29,773 nucleotides of DNA, taken from Paraglomus occultum. Taxonomy: Eukaryota; Glomeromycota; Glomeromycetes; Paraglomerales; Paraglomeraceae. Where the stretch lies: the NCBI GenBank assembly GCA_910592205.1, contig CAJVPJ010000302.1, forward strand, positions 1 to 29,773. The letters are read 5' to 3'. The notes beneath the pieces were generated by a model, which had not been told where the DNA came from, searched no databases, and worked only from the letters and a program-made list of their open reading frames with translations. Positions 9,801-24,477 of the stretch are shown here, piece by piece. Positions within the stretch are counted from its first letter, which is position 1, and the number at the start of each line of letters is the position of its first letter. Position numbers and translations under genes: made by a program.

Positions 9801-12800
9801 CATTGAATTCGTCAATACTCACGAAATTCTTGATGTATATTCGATCTCAGCCTTAATTTCCTGCAAATCTTGCAAAATGTTGTATGATTTTGCCATCCTC
9901 CTTTTGACATTGCTTTTTAAGCATACTGTAAACAAGCGTAACATCTACTACTGGAATCGCTGGTATCTAGTTACAAATTATTTACAAGTGTTTTTTTCCT
10001 CAATGGTGACATATCTGTCATATGTTTTTATTTTTAACTCAAATTGATTTTGTCACATTAAGATCTCATGCGCTAATAATACCTTAATTTAGCCGTGATA
10101 ACGTTTCATGCTTTATCGGGTTGTATTATTCCCTGAGAGCATGATCTACAGGATTTTCATATTTAAAGGTTTTTCGATTATCGGAAAACCGACCGAAATA
10201 CTCGATAACAGTGTAATTGTCACGATTTATCGTGTTAATATATGGCTAACGTCGCGATTTTTGCCGAAAGCTAACGTAATAGCGCAAGAACTGGCAATCT
10301 CCGAGACGGAAGACGGTACTACAGTTAAGATTAGTGGTAAATCGCAATGGTAAGCGCTTGCCAAATCCATTCATAAATTCGTAACCGATCTCCACCAAGT
10401 TAACAACATTCTGATCCACGTCTCTTCATAAATTTTTACATTTCGGGCAAATCTTGATAAATCTATCACGTAATTTGTGCACCATATCATTGAATTACAA
10501 ATAACGTCACATGGTGTTACAAAATGTCGTGTTACATGGACAAAATATCAGACGAGAAATTATGTAAGGCTATGTATGAGTCATAACCCCTTTTCAAATA
10601 AATAGAATAAATAGCAAATGTTTCATCAAAGGCCTTTTTGTTGCACCCAAAGAATCGTTCCCCCCCAAGTTTTCTAGTTCTTTTAGTCGTAATGTAACAT
10701 ATGACGTAACAAAGAGAAAAGTTCCCGAGCCTGTGTTCCGATCATATGTGCGTGGTGAAGTTCGATGACTCTCAAGTGACCTTTGTACGACACGATTCTC
10801 TTTCTGAAGTAACAAAAAAAAAGCAGGGGGTTTGATGGATAAATGACATTGTCGTTGAACGAAACACCAATATGTTCTGACGTTCTAGCCGATAACCTGC
10901 TGGCGGACAACTAGCGAGCGATAGAGATGATATATTTTCGAAACTCCCAACAATATGGATTTATTTCGCATCTTTGATTTTATAAATATGATTGTATTTG
11001 CTTAATTTGGCTTGTCTTATTTACATGCATGCTTGTCTATCTTTCCGAATATATCCCGCACCTTATCACGTATGTGCTGGGGGGAGTACGAGGTGACAGT
11101 GGGAATGTGTAACAGATGTTAATGATTATCTACATGAAAAGATAAGATAATGCTTGTTAATCAAACTTGTACGACTTTGGATGAAGGCGTAAATGAGGGA
11201 AGATTTAGTCGCACATTGGAGTAGATAAGATCTTGGGATGTGATAATAGGAAAATCTTACGTTATTGTGTCAATTCTAAAAATATGCGTGAGTACAAATC
11301 AATAGTAGTTAGTCAACAAGTGAATAAGGATCAATAGAAGTATTAATAACGAATAATATACAGTACGAAAACAAACACAACGACCAATCACAACCATGAT
11401 AACGGGAAAACGCTCTCTCTGTTGTGGCCCAACACATGATAAAGAGACACACCCATCGTTGGTCAAGATCGACAATTAACGTTAAAATGGGGCTTTGCCA
11501 ACCAATCTGAAACGTGTCCGTTTTTTTTCCCTCTCAAATAGTACGTTGCAACATTATCTTGCAACATAAACAAAACATTGTGACTAACTGGATTCACACA
11601 GATAATCAGAGTGTATCTGATACTTGTGAAGAAAATAGAAACGCTCTTGAGAGCGCTGTAAAAAGAAACAAACTTGGTCTTAACACGTTAAGCTAACATG
11701 CACGATGGCTTTGAAAAGGATGCCTTTCATTTCAGAGGATAATATATATCTAAAAGATTTACAGTGATGTCAACTTTTGGGATGCATATATTTAACTTCC
11801 AAGTCGTAAAACGCTGTGTTCGAACCGCTAAAACGCGCACTAACGAATGATCATCTCGAAATTATGAATCAGCACGCAAGGTTACCTATTCATTGAACGC
11901 GCAAAGTGGGTTAACTTGACTGTTTTATTGTATCAAACACACAGGTTTAAAAATTTGATCTGTGAGTCATCATTTCTAAAAGTGAATAGCCAATGTTTAT
12001 TACGCCGTTTTTAAGAAGTGATAAAAGTTATGGCGATTAGTAGAATTAGGCTTCCAATTATTTTTCCTCAACTCTCTGATATTCTATGCGCAGTATGATC
12101 TAGATGAGAATTTGTGAGAAGAAATGTAGGTCACTTGCAAAAAGATCGTAACTGAGTCCAGAAGCTCTCTATGTTTGACTACGGTCGAAGGGTCGAAGAT
12201 TCAAGTCAATCGTTCTGTGCGAACGGGATTCTTTCCGAATAGTCACTCTTGTGAATCTGCCATATTATCGTGTACACGCTGTTTCGAGTAACCAAGACTT
12301 GACGCAGACTTGCATCTATTTTTCATTAAACCGGTTATGCACTGGACCACGAGCGTGCTTTGTGATCGAGAATACCAGCTCACTTGTGATCTGGGCGAGC
12401 GACATACATTACGTCTCCCTTGCCATATTTGATAAAAGGTGTACAGTATCTGTCACTCGTATTACAGTATGTTTGTACGTTGCTTTGCGGTCCGAGTTAT
12501 ATTCTTGAAAACGAAACGTCATCAGAGTTCAGTTGCATCTGCATCATTTATTAACTAATAATCACGCAGTCCGGAATTACAGTGCAGATATTTTGAACCA
12601 TCTCCTATATATTTGTATTGACTTAAATGAGACAAAGGCAGATTCCCTTATCGTAGAGCGAGAATGACGCAGACGGGAGCTTTCTCACAAGGCTTGAAAA
12701 CGATGTTTGTAGTGGGTGCTTCGCGTAACCGTCGTGACTACTGAAATTGCGATCTTTGATTTGCTAGTCACACAACGCACGCGTTTCGAAAGATCGATTC

Positions 12801-13160
12801 GTATTCGTGATATGCGTGTGGGAGTGTTTAAAAAGTTTTAACAGAAGACGTATAAAATTTTTATTTACATAATGAATATCAACGTAAGCATTTTATTCCT
12901 TCAAAATGTCTCTTTGCGCTCTCTATACAATATACACAACGTCTTAGTTTCGACGCCCTTCGACGCCAACACCGAAAGTACTCAAATACTTGTTATAGGT
13001 AGCATGTTAGTGCTATTGAAAATTATTAAACATTCTATACTTATTTCGAATTTTAGCAACTCAGACTTGGGTAAAACCAAATTCTACACAAACTGTCGTT
13101 GACTATTCAAATTTCTAAAGTTTCACGTCTTGAAATAAAATTTTTTTATTACTTCGTACA
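6900..13160. other. Long AT-rich region without a supported gene
   Basis: About 6.2 kb with only short, unrecognised open frames on both strands. It includes A-rich tracts (about 7286-7307) and scattered GATAAG cores, with a close group at about 11139-11150 and 11223-11231. The segments around 10170-10350 and 12180-12760 are less AT-rich than the rest, and the first carries an 81-codon open frame listed separately. No tRNA, rRNA, LTR or transposase was recognised. A gene made of very short exons cannot be excluded by eye. Confidence 0.5.
10108..10353 (+). CDS. Hypothetical small open frame, doubtful
   Basis: An ATG-started frame of 81 codons in an otherwise empty region. The C-terminal half (about residues 55-81) is hydrophilic and richer in GC than its surroundings, ending in a segment such as EDGTTVKISGKSQW. 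The N-terminal half is hydrophobic and aromatic. No domain, signal peptide or splice-site pattern is convincing. It may be an exon of an unrecognised gene or a chance frame. Confidence 0.15.
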   Translation: MLYRVVLFPESMIYRIFIFKGFSIIGKPTEILDNSVIVTIYRVNIWLTSRFLPKANVIAQELAISETEDGTTVKISGKSQW

Positions 13161-13167
13161 ATTATAT

Positions 13168-13204
13168 GGGGCATGCTGCAACAAAACCAGACAAAGTGAA
13201 CATT
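13168..13204 (-). repeat. 37-bp dispersed repeat, copy 1
   Basis: Matches 29698-29734 at 35 of 37 positions in the same orientation. On the minus strand it can read as MFTLSGFVAACP. Here it lies just beyond the 3' side of relic A; the other copy lies at the start of the decayed kinase-like gene. Confidence 0.75.
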
Positions 13205-13234
13205 TGATTATGTGACATAAAGTAATAACAGTGC

Positions 13235-13342
13235 TCATTCATAACTTATGGACTTGCTAATTTTAATGTTCCCTTTATCATACCAGTTACCAATTAGTTC
13301 TTTTATTTCCTCTTCGGTTAAAATATTGTTTTGGTTTGTCAT
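13235..13342 (-). pseudogene. Short frame next to relic A
   Basis: A 35-codon ATG frame beginning MTNQNN and containing LTEEEIKELIGNWYDKGN, downstream of the relic A stop codon on the same strand. Its charge pattern looks protein-like, but it is too short to identify. Most of it lies outside the segment shared with relic B (homology ends near 13288). It may be a leftover of an adjacent inserted sequence. Confidence 0.2.
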
Positions 13343-15190
13343 GATTTTAATTTCTATATTATTATTTAATATTAAAAATTAAATCATAAAGAATTTAATA
13401 GTAATAGAAACAAACAAAAACTAACGCTAATAAAGTAATAAAATTTGCGGATGACTAAAATATTGTTATTCATTATCAGTATAGATTGGTTTGGGACAAC
13501 TTATGTCTTTGAATTCATCTCTAACAAATGGGCGAATATTATGATAAAGATATTTTTGCCTTTTATAATCCAAAGGAGGGCGGAGTTAGAACTAAAATAG
13601 AAAAAGATTTAATTTCTTTGGTAATTTCAGCAACATCTGCTTTTCTAGTTTTTAACAAATTAAATTCAGTAAAAGCACCATTAACAACCAGCTGAGCCTT
13701 GACAATACCAGGTTTAGCTGCTTCGAATACAAAATGCTGATATTTTTGTAAACCACTCAATTTTTTAAAGAAATTCCTAACACAGAATTAAGATCTAAAT
13801 ATTGAAAGCCTTTGCCGTTTTCATAGCACTGAGCTTTGTATAAACCTGCTGTACTCGAATTTTTCACAACCTCAATAATATGACCAACGCAATCGACAGT
13901 TGTTTTTCGATAAAGCTTTTTAATCAGTCCGAAGCTACCATCACACTTGAATTTAGTATGTCCCGGTACCATAAAATTTAATTCGACACTTTCGTAATAA
14001 CCGCAAATTACCAAATACAAATAAAATAAGTAGCATTATTTTATTTTGACCACCCGCATTGTCACAAGTAATCTTTAGATACTTTTCGCCTTTATTCAAT
14101 CTTAATTTCATCGGATACCATGCTTAACGTGCCATTAGACCCTTTCCCTATTATTTTGTTTTCATCGAGAACATAATTAATTTGTTCGCGTACTGCTTCA
14201 TCTTGGATACCAAATAAATGCACTTTACGCGGACTGAGATAATACCTGTTGATCGGAATGGGGAACATGAACATTTTGTGCTCAATCGTAACTGTAAAAT
14301 GTGCAGTTGCGTCAATGCTACAATAATCAACTTTACCTCCTATTGTGATGTAATTATCGTCTACTAATTTCTCTGTTGTTCTGCTAATTTTGTATTTTTG
14401 TTGTAATAATTTCTTTCTAATTTGGCCTTAACTAAATGTTCCTTTGATTTTTTTAGTAAATATTTCGCTTCTTTTTACGAGCATTATACTGTAAGCCGTT
14501 CCGCATGTGTCACATAAATCCGTTCGTGGACTCGTGATTTGAATATAAGGAGCCATAACTTGCGGAATACATCATATTTTAACACTTTGAACGAGCTATC
14601 GTTTTCGAGACCTGCAATAAAAATTACGATAGACTGACTTGTAACTCGTTTCGGCTGGCAATAGCATAAGCGATTGAGTAATGGATTGACATTTTTATCA
14701 GGGACTTGGTAGCCCATGAATTTCAGCATGGTTTTCGAGAAAATTTCTCACAGATGTAGCAACAGTTATATCGATGGTTATTTTGGTTTGTCATCTTGGC
14801 ATTCGTTTTATGTTACCCGTAAACGCGCGGTATTATGCCAAGTGATTTCTAACGTTTTCGAAGCGCGTGCGGCCAATTCCCAACACGTTTTCTGATAAAG
14901 CGGCGTATTGCGATCTCAATAATAAAAAGTTCTCTTATTAGTATGTGTTTTCTTTTAAGACGTCGGCTGGCAGTTATTTCTCCTCCATTCATTGCTTTCA
15001 GCTGAGCCATTAAAAATTTGTCTTGCTCGAATCTAGAGAGAGCTTGAAACGCCTCACGTAATTCGGCAAAATTTTCTCTTGGAATCCTTTTTGAACAGCC
15101 ATGCGTATTGCCTTGTCATATTCGGTAGAACCGTTATGTTTGTTATTTATTCATACACGTATAGTCCTCTATATATATATATATAATTTT
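13288..15190 (-). mobile_element. DUF7869-like repeated element, relic A
   Basis: A dispersed element copy homologous along its length to 26667-28430 in the same orientation. The 3' edge of shared sequence is the block beginning TACCAATTAGTTC at 13288. The 5' edge near 15190 is less clear and runs into an (AT)n tract at about 15171-15185. No terminal inverted repeats or target duplications could be confirmed by eye. Confidence 0.7.
13466..15110 (-). pseudogene. Broken DUF7869-like transposase-type protein (relic A)
   Basis: The coding relic is spread over all three minus frames. In order: FAELREAFQALSRFEQDKF near 15050; a segment matching NYAE...LPSPGR in relic B; NPLLNRL...ENDSSFKVLKYDVFRKLW at 14484-14729; GKGSNGTLSMV near 14100-14160; ITCDNAGGQNK near 14060-14080; VELNFMVPGHTKFKCDGSFG with LIKKLYRKTT at about 13900-13990; LSGLQKYQHFVFEAAKPG at about 13700-13760; and a C-terminus ...YHNIRPFVRDEF...CPKP ending at TAA 13466-13468. 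This order (D-N-x-x-G-Q-N-K, then PGHTKF-x2-D-x-x-FGL, then KYQHFVF, then IRPFV...CPKP) matches what I recall of metazoan DUF7869 proteins, which are repetitive and probably transposon-encoded. Several frame breaks rule out an intact product. Catalytic function is inference. Confidence 0.7.
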
Positions 15191-16487
15191 TGTACAAGCT
15201 TTTGCAGATGTTTATTAAAAATTTCGAAGCCCCATCACCACTTAAGATTGATGTGCCAAAGTAGAACCCAACGACTTCAACATAATGGTAGTAAACCTAT
15301 TAAATTTTCACTTGCATCGCCTAATTACACAAACCAGCAGCACCTATGTAATCTATATTGTAACAGGAGCATTCTGATAATTTCCTGCTTATCATCCTCG
15401 TCTGCAAACGCGTCGAGAATGTCCTTCGATGTTACCAAATGCAAGCGTGAGTAGATTCTCTTCAGATTTCAAGCATCCATAAACATCTGGAGAGAATCCA
15501 AACAACAAAAACGCAACTCTGAAATGCACTAATTTCTGAGCGGCTAGGCGAACGACATCAAAGCGAGACTCGAACACTTGAATTATTATTAACAAAGTTT
15601 TTTTTATTGGTCAGTTTATTGGGCGGATTTGGCGAAATTCAATTGACATTTGGTGTTTACTATAACGATACAATAATATGCACTTGTATCTCACCATAAC
15701 TTTTCACTCTCTCATGTACTTAGTTCAGTATTAAATGTTGCGTAAAAGAATGACGATAATAGCAATTTCGTGTGTTGTTCAAAAGTTTCTCGTTCTGATG
15801 AAAGATACGACTCGCGCTTTATGCAGTACATCTCGGATTAAATTAACGTTGTCAATTAGACTCTGAACTTTTTAAAAACTCGTTAAACTACGTTGTAGGT
15901 TTCGGGTTGGTTTTGAGAGATCAAGCAAAACGGATTCACGTGGCCTGACTAAAAGCTCAAGACATCATATTCGCTATATTGATCAGCTCCCCCCTTTTCT
16001 TTTTTGGCTGTGTATGGTCTGATCCAACTGCCTTCACCTCCCAGTCGCAATAATCTCGCGCAACTGCCATATGTTATTCGTTGGCGATTATTACTAAAGC
16101 GTGTAATGGTCATATGATTGGTTTCACAAGATCGCGTCATTTGACTGATGAGTAGATCCGGAATGCAAACATTAGGTAATCCAAATGGCTAAAAAATATT
16201 TCCAAACAGTAAGACAATGAGAACAAGAATGCGCTCTTTACTGTCACGACCACTTCTGTATCACTGAGGATATTAGCGGCCCTTTCATTTATTTCTAGTA
16301 GCACCGAATATCATAATTGATTAAACTTGTACGATCAATCTCCCCGAAATCAATCCTATCTATCGTTTACTTTATTACGATGTATTTCTACGACGTGAAT
16401 TTGCAATTTAAATAGAGATACCACACTTTAATAAATATGTAATGAAGAAATGCTGGAATATGGAAGCTATATATATATATATATATA
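15191..16487. other. Intergenic region with a possible coding remnant
   Basis: Between relic A and the 3' end of the NDR kinase gene. On the minus strand 15392-15595 is open and reads like a protein (ESRFDVVRLAAQKLVHFR...), and an overlapping second frame continues with SKDILDAFADEDDKQEIIRM at about 15360-15420. No family is recognised; it may be an eroded gene. A 63-codon ATG frame at 15949-16140 (-) is also unrecognised. The kinase 3' UTR must lie in the right-hand part. Confidence 0.4.

Positions 16488-16490
<3 letters not shown>
16468..16490. repeat. (TA)n microsatellite at the kinase stop codon
   Basis: An alternating AT run abuts the TAA stop of the NDR kinase gene (stop at 16488-16490 on the minus strand), so the 3' UTR begins with about 20 nt of alternating TA. 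A shorter (AT)n tract lies at about 15171-15185. Confidence 0.9.
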
Positions 16491-19249
<2,759 letters not shown>

Positions 19250-19740
19250 GATGTGAGTTGTAGGAGAGTTGAGAGCGAGACGTGACTGGTGGGACGTAAA
19301 GTTGGGAAGAAGTACAAGAACGACTAGAGAGAGTTATGACTATGAATATGGTTGTTCGTTTAATGTATTTATGAGCTTTTGAACCGTTGTATTCGAACCC
19401 TAAAGTATATATGTCAGAGTCTATTAATATTGGGATACTATTTTTTTTTGTGTTATAGGGTGTATTTAAATTGTTAAACTGTTCTGGTGTAGTAAATACA
19501 GAGAACGAGATTATTGGTCAAAAGTTTGTTGAATTTCAGAATAGACAGTAATGTTAGTGGTGGTAATGTTAGTGTTAGGTGTTAGTGTCAGAGTTGTTGA
19601 GGAAGGGGGGGTAGTTTGTTGTTGTTGCTGTTGTTGTTGCTGCTGCTGCTGCTGCTGTTGTTGTTGTTGGGTGGATAATATAAGATGGAATAAAACATAA
19701 TAATACGAATATCATGTCAATGTTGTGTGTATATTATTAA
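19250..19740 (-). promoter_or_regulatory. 5' flank of the NDR kinase gene
   Basis: The first about 100 bp before the ATG are pyrimidine-rich on the minus strand, as in a leader. Further out lie paired direct repeats (GTAATGTTAGTG at 19548-19559 and 19563-19574), a seven-G run near 19605-19611 and the CAA/CAG tract. No convincing TATA box was found. Confidence 0.35.
19616..19669 (-). repeat. CAA/CAG triplet tract (18 units)
   Basis: On the minus strand there are 18 uninterrupted Gln-type triplets (CAA x4, CAG x6, CAA x3, CAG, CAA x4). The frame stays open to TAA at 19511-19513 and reads polyQ followed by a Thr/Pro/Asn-rich tail, but has no ATG before an upstream TGA. It lies about 370 bp before the kinase start. 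It may be untranslated leader, or part of a Q-rich N-terminal exon like those of Cbk1-type kinases. Confidence 0.7.
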
Positions 19741-22700
19741 TATCGATATTGTTACCATAATCACTATTATTCCCATTATAATAGTTATTATTGTATTTAG
19801 ACTAATTTTTTTTGAAAACGTATCTCATCTTTGCCCGTATTGGATTGTCCAGTGCGCAGATTACAAAGTAATCGATCTAAATTCATATATGCAAACTGTG
19901 CTTGCCCCATCGCTATTGGCTTAAACCCCGAATACATTCGAATTCCGCACATTCTGCACATTTGTGTGTGTATTTTCTTGTTTCCGCCGTGTTACCTTAA
20001 AACGATTTTAAGGTTACACGTGGGCCACGCGAACTGTGTGACCCATGAAACTGAAAGTTGATATGCAGTATATCAAATCATACAAAACTACGCAAAGTAG
20101 ACCAGTCAACAGCATACGCAACAAGACTCGCAATGCCAAGTTTTACAGTTCACAAGTGTTTACAAACCCCATTTCGGTATATTCAGCCCTTCGCACTGTC
20201 CCTCGCCCTCCGCTTATTCTTTATACCGTCGATCAAATGATATCGATGATCGTTGTTTCACAACGGCGCAAGGCACGTTCTGTGTCATTCGTCGCATACT
20301 TTTCCGTATGAGGGAAAAACAGGGAAGACCAATTCATCAGCATCTGTTATTGGAAAGAAGTTAAAAAAAAAAAAAGACGCAAAACCTTTCTCGCCATATT
20401 TAGTAACGGGCTATTTTCAAAGGTCACTAGTAGTCGAAACACAATGTTTGTGTAATAATAATAGTGATGGTATCAATTTTTAATTAATTCAATTGATGAT
20501 CCGGCTTGCGTTATCGTTATCGGGCTTTGATCCTTAACCTTATTTGTAACTAATAAACTCCCCCTTCCCCAATTAAATGAAAATTCCATTTATATATTGT
20601 ATTTGAGAGTGCGGGTAAAAACGTCTTCCCGAGAACAGGAAAAGCAATAGAATTAACAAAGTTTAGGCGTATATATACTGTATGTACGTATGTACCATTT
20701 CACTGCCCATAAATATTTTAGGGGTTGTAATAGAAAACACTTGTCGTACACCCCAAATGTTAAGCAAGCGTTTCTTGTTTTCGTGATTGCTTTAATTACC
20801 TATATAGCGTTTTATTTTGAGGACAAAAATTTCGTCGATCCATAGGTTTTGGGGGCGGGAAGTTAATTTGAACCGCAAATTTAGTGTTTATCCGTAGTGT
20901 AAATTATTGTAAAGTTCTTAATTTGTATCTTGTCAGCTTACAGTTCAAAAAATAGGAAAACTAATGATGCTACATGAGTAAATCATTCCCTTGGCCGCCA
21001 CCTTTGTAAGTTTATTTTTTTAAGATTATAACTTAGAAACACAGTAAAGTTTCGAGTTCCGTTTGGAATTTGAGATTTCCAAATTTGATGCATGCATATT
21101 ATATGTGAGTACGCATTTACACGAAATATGTGGTCGAATCATAGAAACATACGACACTATTAGCGTAAATGCGCCTTGTCGAATTTATGAATACAGTCGC
21201 TTCTTTACCAGTTTAGTCTACAACCTATTGCTCGACTTGCAGCGTCGAGAAATAATCTAACTTTGCAAATAGAGAATACGATTACAGTCTAGAGTCGTTT
21301 GCATGAGAAGTTAGGGAGGAGACCAAGGTAAGGTTAAACTGTTTTGTACTGTATTCAACATTTATTATATATAAAACGATCTTGTATCAAGGGAAAACGG
21401 TAGACTTGATCTGTTAAAAAGTCGATAATAGTTCCATGGTCAGAGACTTTGCTTGTTGCAGAAAATCGGTGGCATGACGGGTTTTGATGACAATACGCAC
21501 AGTAAAATAGTTGAGGTACACGTCTTTTATTGTGACTCATAAACACATGCAGTTTTCGCATAAACGGGTTGACTTCGGTGGCGTCCTCAAATTCCAAGCA
21601 TATCAATAATTAACAAGTCAGTTATCCTATAGTTACTGGTAGTTCCTATAATTGTGTCTTTGAAAGTTTGTCATCAAATAACTGGATTTCAATATGCTCG
21701 GCAGTCCTTCGCATCACTTTCTGATTTCTCTGACTACTTTACTGCCAACGATGAAAAAAGTTGTTACAAAGATTCTATTATTTGGACGTTACGCTGCTTT
21801 CACATTTTTATTCTAAAAAATCTCTCCTCTTATTCTTGCATAGCTATCAATAGTCTAATGCGAAATACCGTTTAATACTAGCTTAACAGATTTAGCTTAT
21901 AAAACAAAAGTTTTCGGGATGGAGATATTGGTATGTAAAGTAGATGTTGCTTTAATCGAAATATTTACAAAATGGTGACCTTATTTCCTTCTACAAATCA
22001 GTAAATTATAACAATTAATATAAATTATTTCCATGCAAGTAATGTCCTTGTATATTAATATATTATTATGACCCATAAAGCTTTGCCAGTTAGAGCACGA
22101 TTCCGGTTTGAGTTCTATCAACTAATGACGGGAAGAAAAATAACTAGACACTTAGCTAATTTATTACTGTCTACAACTAATCTAATCCTGACTGGTTAGC
22201 AAAACCTCCCCCTGATTATGTTCAAAGGGCAAGGTAATGTCAATTATGGACCAATCTTAGCATTGGTCACAATAAATTATGGTTTGTATGACATCAAATT
22301 TTTTCTTTTTACGATTGCTATACATCGTTCGTCTGCAGGGGGCAATCAAGCATTCGGGACTGCTTTCTTTGTCATTTCCCTTGCGAATTAGTAAAAATGA
22401 GTAAGGTTGAAATAGGACCAATGATTTAATCTGGTTTATTTGTCATTCCACACCAGTTGATTTGTTAACGCGATTTCTATATCAGTGGAAAATTGTTATT
22501 CCCCTTACTAAGTACTATCGGCTTTACTAATAGCAAATTGCCGATATCTGTAATGAAATAGGTTCACCGTATCCGTAATCTAAAACACGGTTTGTAATAA
22601 AAATTATCGAGTCGACAACAATCTATTAACCAACACAGTTCATTACTTGTATCGGGGTTTGAATGCGAATCATGTTATTTTCTACTCAATAACTGCTAGT

Positions 22701-24477
22701 AATAAACAAGAAGAAAGATCAAAACGGAAAACTAATCATTAGTAGAAAACCAGTTTACTGTACTGTTGTGCTCGGAAGATCAAACTGCTTTCATATGAGC
22801 GACTCTTACTGGTGAAAACAAGCAGTTGAATACATGAAGATTAAAATTTGTCACTGAAATAATAATAAGGATATTTTAATTAACAACCATATTTGGGTTC
22901 TGGACCAACTCTTTTTTGGACTATCGAGTTTAAATATGTACTGGTCTACATTTTTATTTCCGTGGCTAAATTTGAATCATACAATATGACATATTAATAT
23001 TAAACAAGCGGAAATAAATCGCTGCTTGTAAACACCGTGCACGGCATCTATTACTATGATAATAACCAGCGTGTCTCGCATAACAGTACTTCATGCACAA
23101 CAATCATTTCCGGTTTTCAAATGAATTATTGAGACGATAAGGTAGGCAAATAATTAATCGAAAAAACGTTTGTTACCTGTTATATTTCGAATAAATAAAA
23201 TTTTAACCTATTAAAACCACTTGTTTCAACAAAAATTAGGTTACACTTTGCGTTTTTTCAATTAATTGTATTTTCAGCCATAAAGCAGGAAAAGTCGATA
23301 AAATTTAAGCATATTATTAACGATAAACCAATATTACACTGCAAAACCATCCAAACAATTTATGCGTGCGCTAACTTGTAATTAATTGACAATGCATCTA
23401 GCCTTTGACGTTAATTTCTTAAAAACAAAGAACTACTGTGCTGTTGGACGCACATCATTAATTACTCAAGCTTTGCACTGTTAAAGGTTAATTAGACTAA
23501 TATATTTTTGCACCAAAATTGGTTATCAACAAGGTGATGTCTATTGATGTTGATGGGATTAATTAATTAATTTCACCAATAAAAAGATGCGCAAATGCAG
23601 GTTACCAACCTTATTTTACAAATAGCATGGGGTGTGGTTTTCAACAGATATACTACTGGGAAAGTAACCATAACTTTAATTGTTTAATGCTTTAGATGGA
23701 AACGTTTTGCTAAGCTGCATTGTTCAATATGCGTTGATTGAAATCTTGTTCGAATAGAATGTCAACGACTTTTTATGATATTAAAATGAATAGTGAAAAG
23801 AATTGTTAACCGACGGCACAACCATTGATCAACTCGATTTCTACATGTGAACTGGAAAGTGAAGAATCTTTTTTATAACTCAGCGCGAAACTTTATTTTA
23901 ACCATCTTGTTTGAATAAACAGAAAGATAACTGAACATGTCCGAGTCACATTGTTGACTAAATATGTTTTTACTGGCGCATCATCTGCGGATGGGTATTA
24001 TTTTATGCCAATTTCATTGTTATAGCGACAGCAGATTAGCAGGCCGCTTTGTCAATCAATTAAGGCTGTTATCGACTCGATTTCGCGCCAGCCAACACGA
24101 TTTGACTCGCGAGCTTTAAATGTTCATATAAAATTTTCTGACTCTGGCATCCCGTACTTTGAGCAAAGCTATAGGCGTTGATTAAAAAACCACTCCTTTG
24201 CTGTTTAAAAACTTACTAGTGTCGTATACTTACTGCATCGATGTACCTTGGACTTGCTCTAATTCGAACTTTTACACGTGACATCAAGCATGTTTTTCAT
24301 TATGTGCGAGACGTTGAATAATCGCAAACACCTCACTACTAAGTATTCAGCCTTTTATTTAAATTATAACGAGACATTTTCTATCATTAATTTTATTGGT
24401 TTTACTCACAAGTCTACCTCTATCTAATAAAAAAGATGATTTTGCAAACCGTGACATCGAGTATCAGGCGGGGCAAC
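19741..24477. other. Long intergenic region without a supported gene
   Basis: About 4.7 kb with only short frames. The part from about 22000 to 24400 is very AT-rich and nearly devoid of open frames over 60 codons. 19900-20400 and 21000-21900 are somewhat less AT-rich and hold the only frames of note. No tRNA, rRNA or transposon protein was recognised. Confidence 0.5.
21355..21606 (-). CDS. Hypothetical small open frame, doubtful
   Basis: ATG-started frame of 83 codons ending in TGA. The N-terminal part is acidic then basic (LEFEDATEVNPFMRKLH), and the middle has closely spaced Cys and His (YCAYCHQNPSCH). The composition is more protein-like than that of neighbouring frames, but no family is recognised and no splice sites or regulatory context support it. 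It could be a decayed exon or chance. Confidence 0.2.
   Translation of the reverse strand: MICLEFEDATEVNPFMRKLHVFMSHNKRRVPQLFYCAYCHQNPSCHRFSATSKVSDHGTIIDFLTDQVYRFPLIQDRFIYNKC

Noticed and set aside
11800-11835. Possible tRNA T-arm (TGTTCGAACC)
   Set aside because: No matching acceptor, D-arm or anticodon stem could be found around it.
12251-12508. 85-codon plus frame
   Set aside because: It resembles no protein, has no splice or promoter context and no expected codon pattern; frames this long occur by chance in a somewhat GC-richer patch.
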